The position numbers and the translations under genes were made by a program. A stretch of DNA of 64,000 nucleotides. Origin: [Synechococcus] sp. NIES-970. Its GTDB lineage: Bacteria > Cyanobacteriota > Cyanobacteriia > Cyanobacteriales > MRBY01. The DNA lies in assembly GCA_002356215.1 (NCBI GenBank), contig AP017960.1:1-64000 (forward strand), written 5' to 3'. How positions within the stretch are numbered: position 1 is the stretch's first letter; every line of letters starts with the position of its first letter. Shown here piece after piece: positions 1 through 8,860 of the stretch. The notes beneath the pieces were generated by a model, which ran no database searches, had not been told where the DNA came from, and saw only the letters and a list, made by a program, of their open reading frames with translations.

Positions 1-1
1 C

Positions 2-175
2 CGGAGGTTTTTTTCTGACGGAGGCAAAATCGCCACTATCGGAAGCAGATTACCTCTGGTCGGAAATTTGAGAGAATTTTTGCCTGTGTTGGCGATCGCC
101 AATTTTCCAAAACAACTTGAGGAGAATCCAGATTTGCTCGAGCAGGCTTTAGTTCAGCAGTTAAATCGGGGTTAG
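2..175 (+). CDS. C-terminal end of an unknown protein (5' truncated)
   Basis: An open frame runs in from the left edge and ends at a TAG at 173-175, giving 57 residues. It reads through a HIP1 site as VLAIANFPKQLEEN and finishes in a Leu/Gln-rich helix-like segment (LLEQALVQQLNRG). I do not recognise the family. It is accepted as the tail of a real gene because the frame is open to the edge, its composition is protein-like, and a normal intergenic gap follows. The N-terminus lies outside the window. Confidence 0.5.
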   Translation, partial: RRFFSDGGKIATIGSRLPLVGNLREFLPVLAIANFPKQLEENPDLLEQALVQQLNRG

Positions 176-359
176 GGGAAAGACTAGGGGCGATCGCCGG
201 AATTAGTCATTAGAAAGCTAACTTTGGTAGAGATTCCCATCTCACGCGTGATTCCTGATTTGACGACTGTACCTTGCGCCTGAAATGATTAACTTTTATT
301 AAGTAAGTCGTTTTTGTCCAGCGCAATTCTTTTGCTTGGCTTGTCTTTTGGAGTAACAA

Positions 360-1256
360 ATGGCTTTTGACTATTGGTTCATGTTTCCTGTTTCTGTGAT
401 GATCGCCACGATCGCCATGGCATCCGGAGTCGAGGGCGCTACCTTTTTTACACCTCTTTTCATTCTTGGTTTAGGATTACCGACTGACATTGCGATTGGT
501 ACAGGACTGATCACCGAAGCCTTTGGTTTTTCTAGCGGTCTCTATGCCTATATGCAGAAAGGTTTAATTGACTATCGTTTGGGGCGATCGCTCCTCCTAA
601 TCACCATTCCGATCGCCCTCTTCGGTACTTGGTTAGCACAAATTATCCCAACCAATTTGATGAAAGGAATTTTAGGAGTGGGGTTATTGGCGATCGCTAT
701 CAGTTTTTTACGCCCCGAGCCCGAAAACCAAATTCCAGTTGATCAAGATCCCCCAGAAACCCAGACCCAACTCACATCCCAAGCGGGCGAAGAATTCTTC
801 TACACCATCCGTAACCCCCTCGAAGGACGTTTACTATCAGGGATCGGCGCATTGTTTCTCGGCATGGTTTCCACCGGACTAGGACAGATGAACGGCTATT
901 TCCTCATCCAACGCTGTCGCATTCCCAGTAAAGTCGCCGTTGCCACCAGTGTTTTTATCGTCGCTATTACCGCCGTTCTCGCTTCCATCGGTCATGTGAT
1001 GCAATTTTTCCAAGCAGGCGGAGATTCCCTCAGCACCGTTTTTAGCCTTGTCATTTTCACTGTCCCAGGGGTACTCATTGGTGCACAACTCGGCTCACTC
1101 GTCGCAAATTACCTCTCCGCAAAGCGTTTAGAGCGGGGCATGGGCATTCTATTCATTTTGGTTGGTTCACTCATTTTGGGTGAAATTGCCTTACATCACC
1201 CAAACTTTACTGCGATAGCTGATAATTTAGCAGCTGTAGAATTTGGGAAACCATAA
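360..1256 (+). CDS. TauE/SafE family membrane permease
   Basis: A 298-residue integral membrane protein of the TauE/SafE (sulfite exporter/anion permease-like) superfamily. It has two hydrophobic bundles of about four helices each, roughly residues 5-120 and 155-285, separated by a polar loop rich in Pro, Glu and Gln (about 121-150). The N-terminal pattern of small residues around GVEGATFFTPLF, followed by a helix with GLPTDIAIGTG, is typical of the family. Start ATG at 360 is preceded by a GGAG at about 350. The substrate cannot be read from sequence; family members move sulfur-containing or organic anions. The following gene is a molybdate-binding protein, but no operon overlap links them. 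Confidence 0.85.
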   Translation: MAFDYWFMFPVSVMIATIAMASGVEGATFFTPLFILGLGLPTDIAIGTGLITEAFGFSSGLYAYMQKGLIDYRLGRSLLLITIPIALFGTWLAQIIPTNLMKGILGVGLLAIAISFLRPEPENQIPVDQDPPETQTQLTSQAGEEFFYTIRNPLEGRLLSGIGALFLGMVSTGLGQMNGYFLIQRCRIPSKVAVATSVFIVAITAVLASIGHVMQFFQAGGDSLSTVFSLVIFTVPGVLIGAQLGSLVANYLSAKRLERGMGILFILVGSLILGEIALHHPNFTAIADNLAAVEFGKP

Positions 1257-1315
1257 ACCTAGCTTTGTATACCGAATAAGCATCGGAGTTAAAAGCATGT
1301 CACCTTATTGGCGTC

Positions 1316-2188
1316 ATGCTGATATATTTGCGTAATGTTATTAGCAGATATAAATCTAAATTAAGCATGGGAGCGATCAGGCAATGGTTTTGGGTTCTAG
1401 CCCTGCTGAGTTTTTTAGCTGCCTGGGGTATATCTAGGGTCAATCAACCTTCTTCTCATGTAGTCACGGCTGTCTCACCTTCTACGGAGCCAATTACCCT
1501 TACGGTCTCCGCTGCAGCTAGTTTGCAAGATGTCATTGGAGCCTTAGATCTCAAATTTGAATCAGCTCACCCAAATATTCAAGTAAATTATAATTTTGCA
1601 GCTTCTGGAACATTGCAACGACAAATTGAGCAAGGTGCTTCTGCGGACCTGTTTATTGCTGCTGCCTCTAAACAAATGGATGCCCTGCAGGAAAAGAATT
1701 TGATCATCAATGATACCCGCCGTAATTTACTCACGAATAGCCTGGCATTGGTTGTTCCCCGTGATTCAACTTTGGGCATTAGAGAGTTTCAGCACCTTAG
1801 TGATCCTGCGGTGAATCGTATTTCGATAGGTGAGCCACGCAGCGTTCCGGCTGGACAATATGCCGAGGAAGTGTTTCAGGATTTAGATATTTTGGAGCGG
1901 TTACGTCCTAAGTTGGTGTATGGCAATTCGGTACGGAATGTCTTGGGCACGGTCGAGAGTGGTAATGCAGATGCGGGGATTGTTTATGCTACGGATGCTC
2001 GAATTTCAGACCGGGTGAGGACTGTTACCACCGCTGCCCCACACTTGCATACCCCGATTGTTTACCCGATCGCCGTGATTGCGGCGAGTCGTCATCCCCA
2101 AGCGGCGCGCACCTACGGACAATTCCTGACAAGCCCAGAAGTGCAAGGGATGTTTAGTGAATATGGTTTTGGCCCTGCTGCGTCCTAG
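1316..2188 (+). CDS. modA: Molybdate-binding protein ModA
   Basis: Periplasmic substrate-binding protein of the molybdate ABC importer, 290 residues from the ATG at 1316. A hydrophobic signal segment (WFWVLALLSFLAAWGIS) sits after a basic stretch; an in-frame ATG at 1367 (MGAIRQWFWV) would give a more conventional signal peptide and may be the true start. The mature part begins LTVSAAASLQDVIGAL, the typical ModA opening that supplies Ser and Ala backbone ligands for the oxyanion, and continues with FAASGTLQRQIEQGASADLFIAA. Thirty bases after its stop begins the fused permease-ATPase, so the two make a complete molybdate importer. Confidence 0.93.
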   Translation: MLIYLRNVISRYKSKLSMGAIRQWFWVLALLSFLAAWGISRVNQPSSHVVTAVSPSTEPITLTVSAAASLQDVIGALDLKFESAHPNIQVNYNFAASGTLQRQIEQGASADLFIAAASKQMDALQEKNLIINDTRRNLLTNSLALVVPRDSTLGIREFQHLSDPAVNRISIGEPRSVPAGQYAEEVFQDLDILERLRPKLVYGNSVRNVLGTVESGNADAGIVYATDARISDRVRTVTTAAPHLHTPIVYPIAVIAASRHPQAARTYGQFLTSPEVQGMFSEYGFGPAAS

Positions 2189-2217
2189 GCTGCCTCTGTC
2201 AACTGCATTACATATTT

Positions 2218-4074
2218 ATGGTCACTGACTTAACTCCCCTCTGGATTTCTCTCAAAACAGCAGGACTTGCCACTGTTGTGACGTTTGTTTTAGGGATTGG
2301 GGCAGCCTACTGGATGTTAGGCGATCGCCGACGTTGGAAATCACTTATTGAGAACATTTTTATTGCCCCCTTGATCCTCCCACCCACCGTGGTTGGCTTT
2401 TTGCTGTTGTTATTATTTGGCAATAATGGTCCTTTGGGGAAACTAAGCGCCCAGTTTGATTTCACAATTGTTTTTACCTGGTATGCGGCCGTAGTGACGG
2501 CGACCATTGTGTCTTTCCCTCTAATGTACAAAACAACATTGGGCGCCTTTGAGCAAGTTGATCGCCATCTTCTACAGGTCGCCCAAACCCTCGGAGCTTC
2601 TAGAGGATCTATCTTTTGGCGAGTTTTATTGCCCCTTTCTATGCCCGGGATTTTGGCTGCTACAACCCTGGCCTTTGCCCGTTCCTTGGGGGAATTTGGC
2701 GCCACCTTGATGTTAGCTGGGAATATTCCTGGTCAAACCCAGACGATCCCGATGGCCATTTATTTTGCCGTAGAAGCAGGAGCAATGGGCGAGGCATGGC
2801 TATGGGTTGGTGTTATTTTAGTAATTTCATGGTCTGGCATTGTGGCGACCAATATTTGGCAGGGATACGATCAAGGCCGACGCTCTCATCCCCAACAAGG
2901 GAGAAATCAATTAGTCATTTCACCCCAAGAAACAAGCAAGAATGGTCTATTTTTTGGTTCAAATCAACAGGTATCGACGCCAAGCATAAGCGTAAATATT
3001 CAAAAGCAGTTGGCACAATTCACCCTCAATATTGCTTTTGAAGCTCAGCAGGGAACCCTAGGGCTGTTGGGGGCATCGGGTTCTGGTAAAAGCATGATGC
3101 TCCGCTGTATTGCAGGTATAGAGACCCCAACCCAGGGACAAATTATCCTTAATGGTCGAACTTTATTTGACTCCAAACGGGGTATTAATTTACCGAGTCA
3201 TCAGCGCAAGGTGGGCTTAGTCTTTCAAAACTATGCCCTGTTTCCTCATCTGACAGTAGCCCAAAACGTTGCCTTTGGTTTACAGCATCTCCCTGCCAAG
3301 CAGCGATCGCGGCGGGTTCAGGAGCAGTTGAGGTTGGTACATTTAGACGAGATGGGCGATCGCTATCCTCGTCAGTTATCCGGTGGGCAACAACAGCGCG
3401 TCGCCCTGGCGAGAGCCCTAGCACCGGAACCCGATGTATTGCTATTAGATGAGCCCTTTTCTGCCCTAGATACCCATCTCCGCAATGAACTGGAAAAGCA
3501 ACTGCTCAAAACCCTCTCTAACTACAAAGGAGTCACCCTTTTCGTCAGTCATAATTTAGAAGAAGCCTATCGAGTGTGTCAGCAATTACTCGTCCTTGAC
3601 CAGGGGAAAGTCGTGGCAGCAGGAGATAAACAAGCCATTTTTGATCGCCCCAACACCCTCACCGTTGCCCGACTGACTGGCTGCAAAAATTACTCCCGAA
3701 TTCAACCCACCGATCGCCACACGCTCCGCGCCCTAGACTGGGGCTGCACCCTCAAAACCAATGATCCCGTTTCTCCTTTACAAACTCACATCGGAATTCG
3801 CGCCCATCAAATTACCTTCCTCGATACTTCTGAGCAACCCCACCCCCCAGTCAACACATTTCCAGGCTGGGTTGTTTGGACTAGCGAAACCCCTCATCGC
3901 ATGACTATCTACCTAAAGCTAGAATCACCACCCATCAATACAGACGACTACCATCTACAGGCAGAAGTTTTCAAAGAGAAATGGGAAATTTTGCGGCATC
4001 GCCCACTGCCCTGGTCTGTGCAGTTGGACTCATCGCGTCTGATGCTCTTTTCTGATGAACTACGATATACGTAA
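2218..4074 (+). CDS. modBC: Fused molybdate permease-ATPase ModBC
   Basis: A 618-residue fusion of the two other molybdate importer parts, an arrangement known from cyanobacteria. Residues 1-215 form a five-helix ABC permease (ModB) with an EAA-type coupling loop (GASRGSIFWRVLLPLSMPGI). After a linker of about 50 residues follows the ModC ATPase: Walker A GASGSGKS near residue 284, signature LSGGQQQRV near 386, Walker B LLLDEP near 407, and the H-loop in FVSHNLEEAY. The last about 130 residues resemble the TOBE/Mop-type oxyanion-sensing tail of ModC but diverge strongly, so that part is less sure. It is translated just after modA. Confidence 0.93.
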   Translation: MVTDLTPLWISLKTAGLATVVTFVLGIGAAYWMLGDRRRWKSLIENIFIAPLILPPTVVGFLLLLLFGNNGPLGKLSAQFDFTIVFTWYAAVVTATIVSFPLMYKTTLGAFEQVDRHLLQVAQTLGASRGSIFWRVLLPLSMPGILAATTLAFARSLGEFGATLMLAGNIPGQTQTIPMAIYFAVEAGAMGEAWLWVGVILVISWSGIVATNIWQGYDQGRRSHPQQGRNQLVISPQETSKNGLFFGSNQQVSTPSISVNIQKQLAQFTLNIAFEAQQGTLGLLGASGSGKSMMLRCIAGIETPTQGQIILNGRTLFDSKRGINLPSHQRKVGLVFQNYALFPHLTVAQNVAFGLQHLPAKQRSRRVQEQLRLVHLDEMGDRYPRQLSGGQQQRVALARALAPEPDVLLLDEPFSALDTHLRNELEKQLLKTLSNYKGVTLFVSHNLEEAYRVCQQLLVLDQGKVVAAGDKQAIFDRPNTLTVARLTGCKNYSRIQPTDRHTLRALDWGCTLKTNDPVSPLQTHIGIRAHQITFLDTSEQPHPPVNTFPGWVVWTSETPHRMTIYLKLESPPINTDDYHLQAEVFKEKWEILRHRPLPWSVQLDSSRLMLFSDELRYT

Positions 4075-4217
4075 TGGGGCTAGTTCATATAAGCGGCAAA
4101 TTTACCCCAGGACACCGGGGGAGAAACCATGGCCGCTGACTCCATAGCATAGGACGTCTGCCTCTATGATGAACGACTGATTAGACGATGCCATATTTCG
4201 CGGCGCACTTCTTAAAA

Positions 4218-5117
4218 TCAAGCGGAATTGAGTCCACCCATGGCGGGGAGGTAATTGGCACTGCCATCGGTTTCATTAGCATGGAGATAATTAGAAGTGA
4301 CACTGATATTGCTGTGACCGAGGTTGTCACTGAGAAGCTTGAGAGGACATCCCCCCGCAAGGCTATGGGTGGCATGGCTATGGCGCAGGTAGTGGGGCGA
4401 AAGTCTGATATTGAGGCGATCGCCTAAACTTTTAATGATGTTGTAGACCTGCTGCCGCGTTAACTGTGGCCCTTGACGCGAGCGAAACACATAGGGAGAA
4501 TCCCCCCGCAATCGCTGTAAATATTGATAGAGATGGTCCGGGATATTGATGTGCCGCTGCTTATTCCCCTTACCAATGACCCGGAGGCGCATCCCTGTAT
4601 CCGTTGGGCTGAAATCTGACCATTTCATCTCCACCAACTCACTGACCCGTAGACCGAGAGTGTATAAAGTCTGGGCAATCAACTCATTGCGATCGCTGTC
4701 CGCATGGAGCACCACAGCCTCCACCTGGGATTTAGTCAAAATCCGTTCATGGAGACAAGGGTGAGCATTGGGGGTTTTCAAGAGTACCACCGGATTAACC
4801 TGTAGATAGCCAGCCCGGTGGGCAAAATTGAAGAGACTTTTAATAATCGAAACTTTGCTGCGTTGGGTATTTTGGCTGTAGCGGAGAGAGAGCATTTGTT
4901 GCCACTGAATGAGGTCTTCGAGGGTAATCCGGTGGAGGGGCGCAAACTCAAAATGAAGCTGAAATTGACGAATAGTGGTGTGATAGGTCTGGCGGGAGCG
5001 AAGATTAACCCGAGAGAGCCAAAGCTCAATGACATTGTCATCCTGGGCAGCACGGATGAGTTGTTGAGTAGGTGATGAGAGGGATGACATTGGAGCGAAG
5101 CTAAGGTCTTCGCCCAT
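4218..5117 (-). CDS. XerC/XerD-like tyrosine recombinase
   Basis: Site-specific recombinase of the phage-integrase family, 299 residues. The N-terminal SAM-like core-binding domain covers about residues 20-110 and the catalytic domain about 125-290. All catalytic positions are present: Arg157 in TLGLRVSEL, Lys183 in IGKGNKQRH, His242 and Arg245 in PHYLRHSHAT, His268 in NLGHSNIS, and Tyr277 in SNYLHAN. The length matches chromosomal Xer-type enzymes. An alternative ATG at 5090 (MSSLSSPTQQ) would drop a weakly conserved 9-residue leader. It lies next to a decayed antitoxin gene and just upstream of the glycan island, so it may be a relic of an integrated element or a resident Xer-type protein; neither is proven. 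Confidence 0.88.
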   Translation of the reverse strand: MGEDLSFAPMSSLSSPTQQLIRAAQDDNVIELWLSRVNLRSRQTYHTTIRQFQLHFEFAPLHRITLEDLIQWQQMLSLRYSQNTQRSKVSIIKSLFNFAHRAGYLQVNPVVLLKTPNAHPCLHERILTKSQVEAVVLHADSDRNELIAQTLYTLGLRVSELVEMKWSDFSPTDTGMRLRVIGKGNKQRHINIPDHLYQYLQRLRGDSPYVFRSRQGPQLTRQQVYNIIKSLGDRLNIRLSPHYLRHSHATHSLAGGCPLKLLSDNLGHSNISVTSNYLHANETDGSANYLPAMGGLNSA

Positions 5118-5129
5118 TGTACTGGCCTT

Positions 5130-5324
5130 TCATACAGCATTAAAATCTAGCAGTTGTCTGAAAAGAAGAAAATCTGCACCTTCAATCCAGCAAATCATAT
5201 TTTTTCTGGCTTTTAATGAGGACTTGAGTACAAAATGCATCAGGTCCTTCTTAGTGCGTACATTCGTTAACCGAAAGGCCTCTTCAAGCAGTTGATCATC
5301 GAGCGCTACATTATCAGTTCACAT
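5130..5324 (-). pseudogene. Decayed VapB-type antitoxin gene
   Basis: On the minus strand an ATG at 5322-5324 is followed at once by TGA (5319-5321). After that the frame stays open for about 60 codons and reads NVALDDQLLEEAFRLTNVRT, then KKDLMHFVLKSSLKARK. This matches the ribbon-helix-helix N-terminus of VapB-family antitoxins (type II toxin-antitoxin): a short strand ending in the LDD motif, then LLEEA and TKK helices. The stop at codon 2 would arise from CGA or AGA by one change. The C-terminal part is not recognisable as toxin-binding sequence, and no toxin gene follows. I read it as a pseudogene left after loss of its partner. Confidence 0.6.
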
Positions 5325-5867
5325 CGTTTTTTGTGTAAAAAGTATTAGTTTACGTGTATTAAATATGGCTCAAGGCCGACGGTCTTTAAGATCGGATTTA
5401 TTTGTAGGACAAGCTGACTAGATAGGCAACTCTAAAGATAATTCCCATATGCAATCATCTAGACAAAGTGTTACAAAAACATTTTTTTGCACCTTTGGGA
5501 CTTGATTGACAAAAAACATATGTACTACTAACAGGTCAGCGCCTAAATTTAGAGGAGACAATAAATCACACTAAGTTGAGCATGATGCCTGGTGGCAAAT
5601 TTCTAGCTGAATTTATTTATAGGTGCGTTGGAATTTTCAGCCTGTTCAGCAAGCAAAAGCGCAAAATTAAAACTTGTATGTCAGCTTAACAAAAGAAACG
5701 TTTTGTCAAGCTTAGGCTGATTTAACTTTACTTATATGTAGTTCTGTCTGACAATCAAACAACTACAGCAATATTCATTTAGAGAGAGAGCGATTTTTTA
5801 TCTTTTGGGGGTAACTTAAGCTAAAAGTGCTTTAATATCCCAAATTTTCAGATTATCTAAAATTTTT
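5325..5867. other. AT-rich intergenic region upstream of the pse genes
   Basis: About 540 bases without a convincing gene. It carries several T-rich and A-rich tracts and a TTGACA hexamer at 5506-5511 that could be a -35 element, but I see no good matching -10 element. It probably holds the promoter and leader for the pseB transcript. Confidence 0.4.
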
Positions 5868-6881
5868 ATGAAAATCACTCAAGATAGTTCTATTCTCGTT
5901 ACAGGAGGGACAGGGTCGTTTGGGAAACAGTTTGTCGCCACGGTACTCCGGCATTTCCCGCAGATTCGACGCTTAGTGATCTACTCGCGAGACGAACTCA
6001 AGCAATTTGAGATGTCTCAAGTTTTTTCACCTAGGGAATATCCTGGTCTGAGGTATTTTATCGGCGATGTGCGAGACCAAGCACGCTTAAGACGAGCATT
6101 TGAACAAATCGACATTGTGGTACATGCGGCAGCGCTTAAACAAGTGCCGACAGCAGAGTACAACCCCATGGAATGTATTCGTACTAATGTGCTGGGGGCA
6201 GAAAATGTCATTCAAGCAGCACTGGATATGAGAGTGAAACGGGTGGTGGCATTATCTACGGATAAAGCGGCAGCTCCCGTGAATCTCTATGGTGCGAGTA
6301 AGCTTTGCTCAGATAAACTTTTTATTGCGGCAAATAATATCCGGGGGGGACGTGAAATTAACTTTAGTGTGGTGCGCTATGGCAATGTCATGGGTTCTCG
6401 GGGATCGGTTATTCCTTTTTTCCTACAAAAGCGTTCTGAGGGGAAATTGCCGATTACAGACCGCCGAATGACCCGTTTTAATATTTCCCTTGAAGAAGGG
6501 GTAGAAATGGTACTTTGGGCGATCGCCAATGGTTGGGGGGGAGAAATTTTTGTACCGAAAATACCTTCCTATCGAATTACAGATGTAGCCACGGCAATTT
6601 GTCCTGAGTGTGAGCAGGTAGATGTGGGCATTCGTCCTGGGGAGAAAATCCATGAGGAAATGATTACGGCTTCGGATTCCTACACCACCGTAGATTTGGG
6701 TAAATACTACGCAATTTTACCGATCAATGAGCGTTATTCTGTGGAGGATTATTGTCAGGCTACGGGCGCGAAACAAGTGCCCATTGGCATGAGCTATAAC
6801 TCTGGTGATAATGAGCAGTTTTTAACTGTGGAAGAATTACGAGAACTCATCCACAGCCATGTTGAGTCTAGTTTTTCCTGA
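5868..6881 (+). CDS. pseB: UDP-GlcNAc 4,6-dehydratase (inverting), PseB
   Basis: First enzyme of pseudaminic acid synthesis. It converts UDP-GlcNAc to UDP-2-acetamido-2,6-dideoxy-L-arabino-hexos-4-ulose with C5 inversion. The protein has 337 residues, the usual PseB length. The NAD(P)-binding glycine motif is at the N-terminus (VTGGTGSFGKQF). The catalytic region STDKAAAPVNLYGASKL contains the Asp-Lys pair and Tyr-x-x-x-Lys that distinguish PseB/FlaA1-type short-chain dehydrogenases. The stop overlaps the start of pseC by one base (TGATG), so translation is coupled. It heads a run of co-directional glycan genes. Confidence 0.93.
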   Translation: MKITQDSSILVTGGTGSFGKQFVATVLRHFPQIRRLVIYSRDELKQFEMSQVFSPREYPGLRYFIGDVRDQARLRRAFEQIDIVVHAAALKQVPTAEYNPMECIRTNVLGAENVIQAALDMRVKRVVALSTDKAAAPVNLYGASKLCSDKLFIAANNIRGGREINFSVVRYGNVMGSRGSVIPFFLQKRSEGKLPITDRRMTRFNISLEEGVEMVLWAIANGWGGEIFVPKIPSYRITDVATAICPECEQVDVGIRPGEKIHEEMITASDSYTTVDLGKYYAILPINERYSVEDYCQATGAKQVPIGMSYNSGDNEQFLTVEELRELIHSHVESSFS

Positions 6882-8047
6882 TGAGTAGCTATATTCCCTA
6901 TGGACGGCAAGATATTAACCAAGCAGATATTGATGCCGTGATCGAGGTGTTGCGTTCTGATTGGCTTACCCAAGGCCCAATGATCGAACGATTTGAACAG
7001 ACTGTGGCGAATTATTGTGGGGCAAAATATGCCGTTGCTGTCTCGAGTGCCACTGCAGGTTTACATTTAGCCTGTTTAGCAGCAGGTTTGGGGGAAGGGG
7101 ATTACTTCTGGACTTCGCCGATTACCTTTGTTGCTTCTGCGAATTGTGGCCTGTACTGTGGGGCACAGGTGGATTTTGTAGACATCGATCCACGCACCTA
7201 CAACATGAGTGTTGAGCGTCTTGAAGAAAAACTGATCACCGCCGAAAAAACAGGAAAATTACCCAAATTGGTCATTCCAGTTCACCTCGCTGGACAATCC
7301 TGTGCGATGGAACGGATTTATCAATTATCTCAAAAATATAGTTTTCAGATTCTAGAGGATGCATCCCATGGCATCGGAGGGAAATATCAAGGCAAACCGG
7401 TGGGCAGTTGTGAATTTTCGGATATGGCGGTGTTTAGTTTTCATCCTGTCAAAATTATCACCACAGGCGAAGGCGGCATGATCCTCACCAACAGAGAGGA
7501 TTTATATGAGAAACTGATTCGCTTGCGATCGCATGGCATTACCCGTGAACCCGACCTGATGACAGAACCTTCCCATGGGCCTTGGTATTATCAGCAACTG
7601 GAATTGGGCTATAACTACCGGATGACAGACATTCAAGCAGCCTTAGGGATTAGTCAAATGGAGCGATTAGATACATTTGTTGAGCGGCGGCGCTTTTTGG
7701 CTGGACGGTATGATGAATTGCTTTCTGATTTACCCTTAACGCTTCCTTGGCAACATCCTGATACAGAATCGAGTTGGCACCTATATATTATTCGTCTGCA
7801 ATTAGAGAAGCTTTATAAAACCCATCGTCAAGTGTTTGAAGAATTGCGGGAAGTAGGTATTGGTGCAAATTTACATTATATTCCAGTCCATACTCAACCC
7901 TACTATCAACAATTAGGTTATGAGTGGCAAAATTTGGCAGCGGCCAAAGCATACTATCAAATGGCAATTAGCATTCCTCTGTATTATGGCTTGAGTTCAG
8001 AAAATCAAGATCAAGTCTATAAAAATCTCAAGCAATTACTCCAATGA
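6881..8047 (+). CDS. pseC: PLP aminotransferase PseC
   Basis: UDP-4-keto-6-deoxy-L-AltNAc 4-aminotransferase, second step of the pseudaminic acid pathway and a member of the DegT/DnrJ/EryC1/StrS sugar aminotransferase family. It has 388 residues. The PLP-binding lysine is Lys191 in FHPVKIITTGEGG. The cofactor-contacting ILEDASHGIG segment precedes it at about residue 157, and the N-terminal WLTQGPMIERFE element is typical of the family. Translation is coupled to pseB, and its end overlaps the next gene by four bases (ATGA). Confidence 0.93.
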   Translation: MSSYIPYGRQDINQADIDAVIEVLRSDWLTQGPMIERFEQTVANYCGAKYAVAVSSATAGLHLACLAAGLGEGDYFWTSPITFVASANCGLYCGAQVDFVDIDPRTYNMSVERLEEKLITAEKTGKLPKLVIPVHLAGQSCAMERIYQLSQKYSFQILEDASHGIGGKYQGKPVGSCEFSDMAVFSFHPVKIITTGEGGMILTNREDLYEKLIRLRSHGITREPDLMTEPSHGPWYYQQLELGYNYRMTDIQAALGISQMERLDTFVERRRFLAGRYDELLSDLPLTLPWQHPDTESSWHLYIIRLQLEKLYKTHRQVFEELREVGIGANLHYIPVHTQPYYQQLGYEWQNLAAAKAYYQMAISIPLYYGLSSENQDQVYKNLKQLLQ

Positions 8048-8781
8048 AAGTTGTAATTATTGTACAAGCTAGGATGACCTCAACACGCTTACCAGGCAAG
8101 GTCTTAAAGGAAGTTTTAGGAAAATCTTTATTAGAGTATCAGATTGAAAGATTAAAACAGGTTAAATCAGCAGAAAATATTATTATTGCAACGACAGTTA
8201 ATGAGGCAGACCAGCCTATTATAGAATTATGTAAACGGCTGAGTATTGATTATTTTCGTGGCTCTGAAACTGATGTTTTATCCAGATATTATCAAGCAGC
8301 TTTAGCTCACCGGGCTGATGTTGTGGTGAGGGTTACATCGGATTGTCCTTTGATTGATCCTTGGGTCATTAATCAAGTTATTCAGTATTATTTAGACAAC
8401 CAGCTTGAATATGATTATGTTTCTAACAGTTTAGAGCGGACTTATCCACGAGGAATGGACACCGAAGTTTTCTCTTTTAAGGCATTAAAAGAGGCTTTTC
8501 AAGAAGCAACTGCACAACCAGATAGAGAACATGTCACACCATTTATTCATCGACAACCAGAACGATATCATTTAGGACATGTTAAGTATTCTGAAGACTA
8601 TAGTCATTATCGTTGGACAGTTGACACACTGGAAGATTTCGAATTGGTTCAGAAAATAATTGAAGCACTTTATCCAAGCAATCCTGAATTCACTTTAGAG
8701 GATTGTTTAAGACTACTTAAAAGATATCCAAGCTGGTCAAAAATTAATTCTCATATTGAGCAAAAGCAGTATGGGCAATAA
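8044..8781 (+). CDS. pseF: SpsF-type cytidylyltransferase, probable CMP-pseudaminate synthetase
   Basis: A 245-residue nucleotidyltransferase of the CMP-KDO/SpsF branch. The N-terminal nucleotide-binding motif is VQARMTSTRLPGKVL, followed by the family motif VVRVTSDCPLIDP with the Asp that binds metal and substrate near residue 98, and PREHVTPFI-like sequence further on (DREHVTPFIHR). It sits where pseF lies in pseudaminic acid operons and overlaps pseC by four bases, so activation of Pse to CMP-Pse is the likely role. The opening differs from classical PseF (IPARxGSKRI type), so the role rests on context. The gene is more AT-rich than pseB and pseC. Confidence 0.75.
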   Translation: MKVVIIVQARMTSTRLPGKVLKEVLGKSLLEYQIERLKQVKSAENIIIATTVNEADQPIIELCKRLSIDYFRGSETDVLSRYYQAALAHRADVVVRVTSDCPLIDPWVINQVIQYYLDNQLEYDYVSNSLERTYPRGMDTEVFSFKALKEAFQEATAQPDREHVTPFIHRQPERYHLGHVKYSEDYSHYRWTVDTLEDFELVQKIIEALYPSNPEFTLEDCLRLLKRYPSWSKINSHIEQKQYGQ

Positions 8782-8806
8782 ATAAATTAAAAAAATCAAT
8801 TTATTT
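8780..8806. terminator. AT-rich stem-loop after pseF
   Basis: A perfect 9-base inverted repeat (AAATAAATT at 8780-8788 and AATTTATTT at 8798-8806) lies right at the pseF stop. The stem is all A/T and there is no long T tract, so it is at best a weak terminator or pause site ahead of the oppositely oriented DUF29 gene. Confidence 0.35.
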
Positions 8807-8808
8807 CC

Positions 8809-8849
8809 AATCTTGAGAAGTGCTGCAGAGAAAATCATCGGCGATCGCC
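8809..8849 (+). repeat. Copy C of an island repeat ending in HIP1
   Basis: This 41-base stretch matches two other places in the island, near 16307-16347 and 17340-17381. The shared core is CAGAGAAAATCATCGGCGAT followed by CGC, preceded by CAATCTTG. All three copies end in a HIP1 octamer and lie in intergenic DNA. Only the core and its immediate left flank are conserved in this copy. Confidence 0.6.
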
Positions 8850-8860
8850 TTTTCAAAGTC

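Noticed and set aside
4095-4130. Hairpin-like CCCC...GGGG after modBC as a terminator
   Set aside because: The stem is short and no T tract follows.
4188-4427. Small plus-strand frame inside the recombinase gene
   Set aside because: It is a shadow of the recombinase coding strand with Ile/Ala-rich composition and no ribosome site.
5365-5421. Short frame MAQGRRSLRSDLFVGQAD
   Set aside because: Only 18 codons, no ribosome site and no recognisable family.
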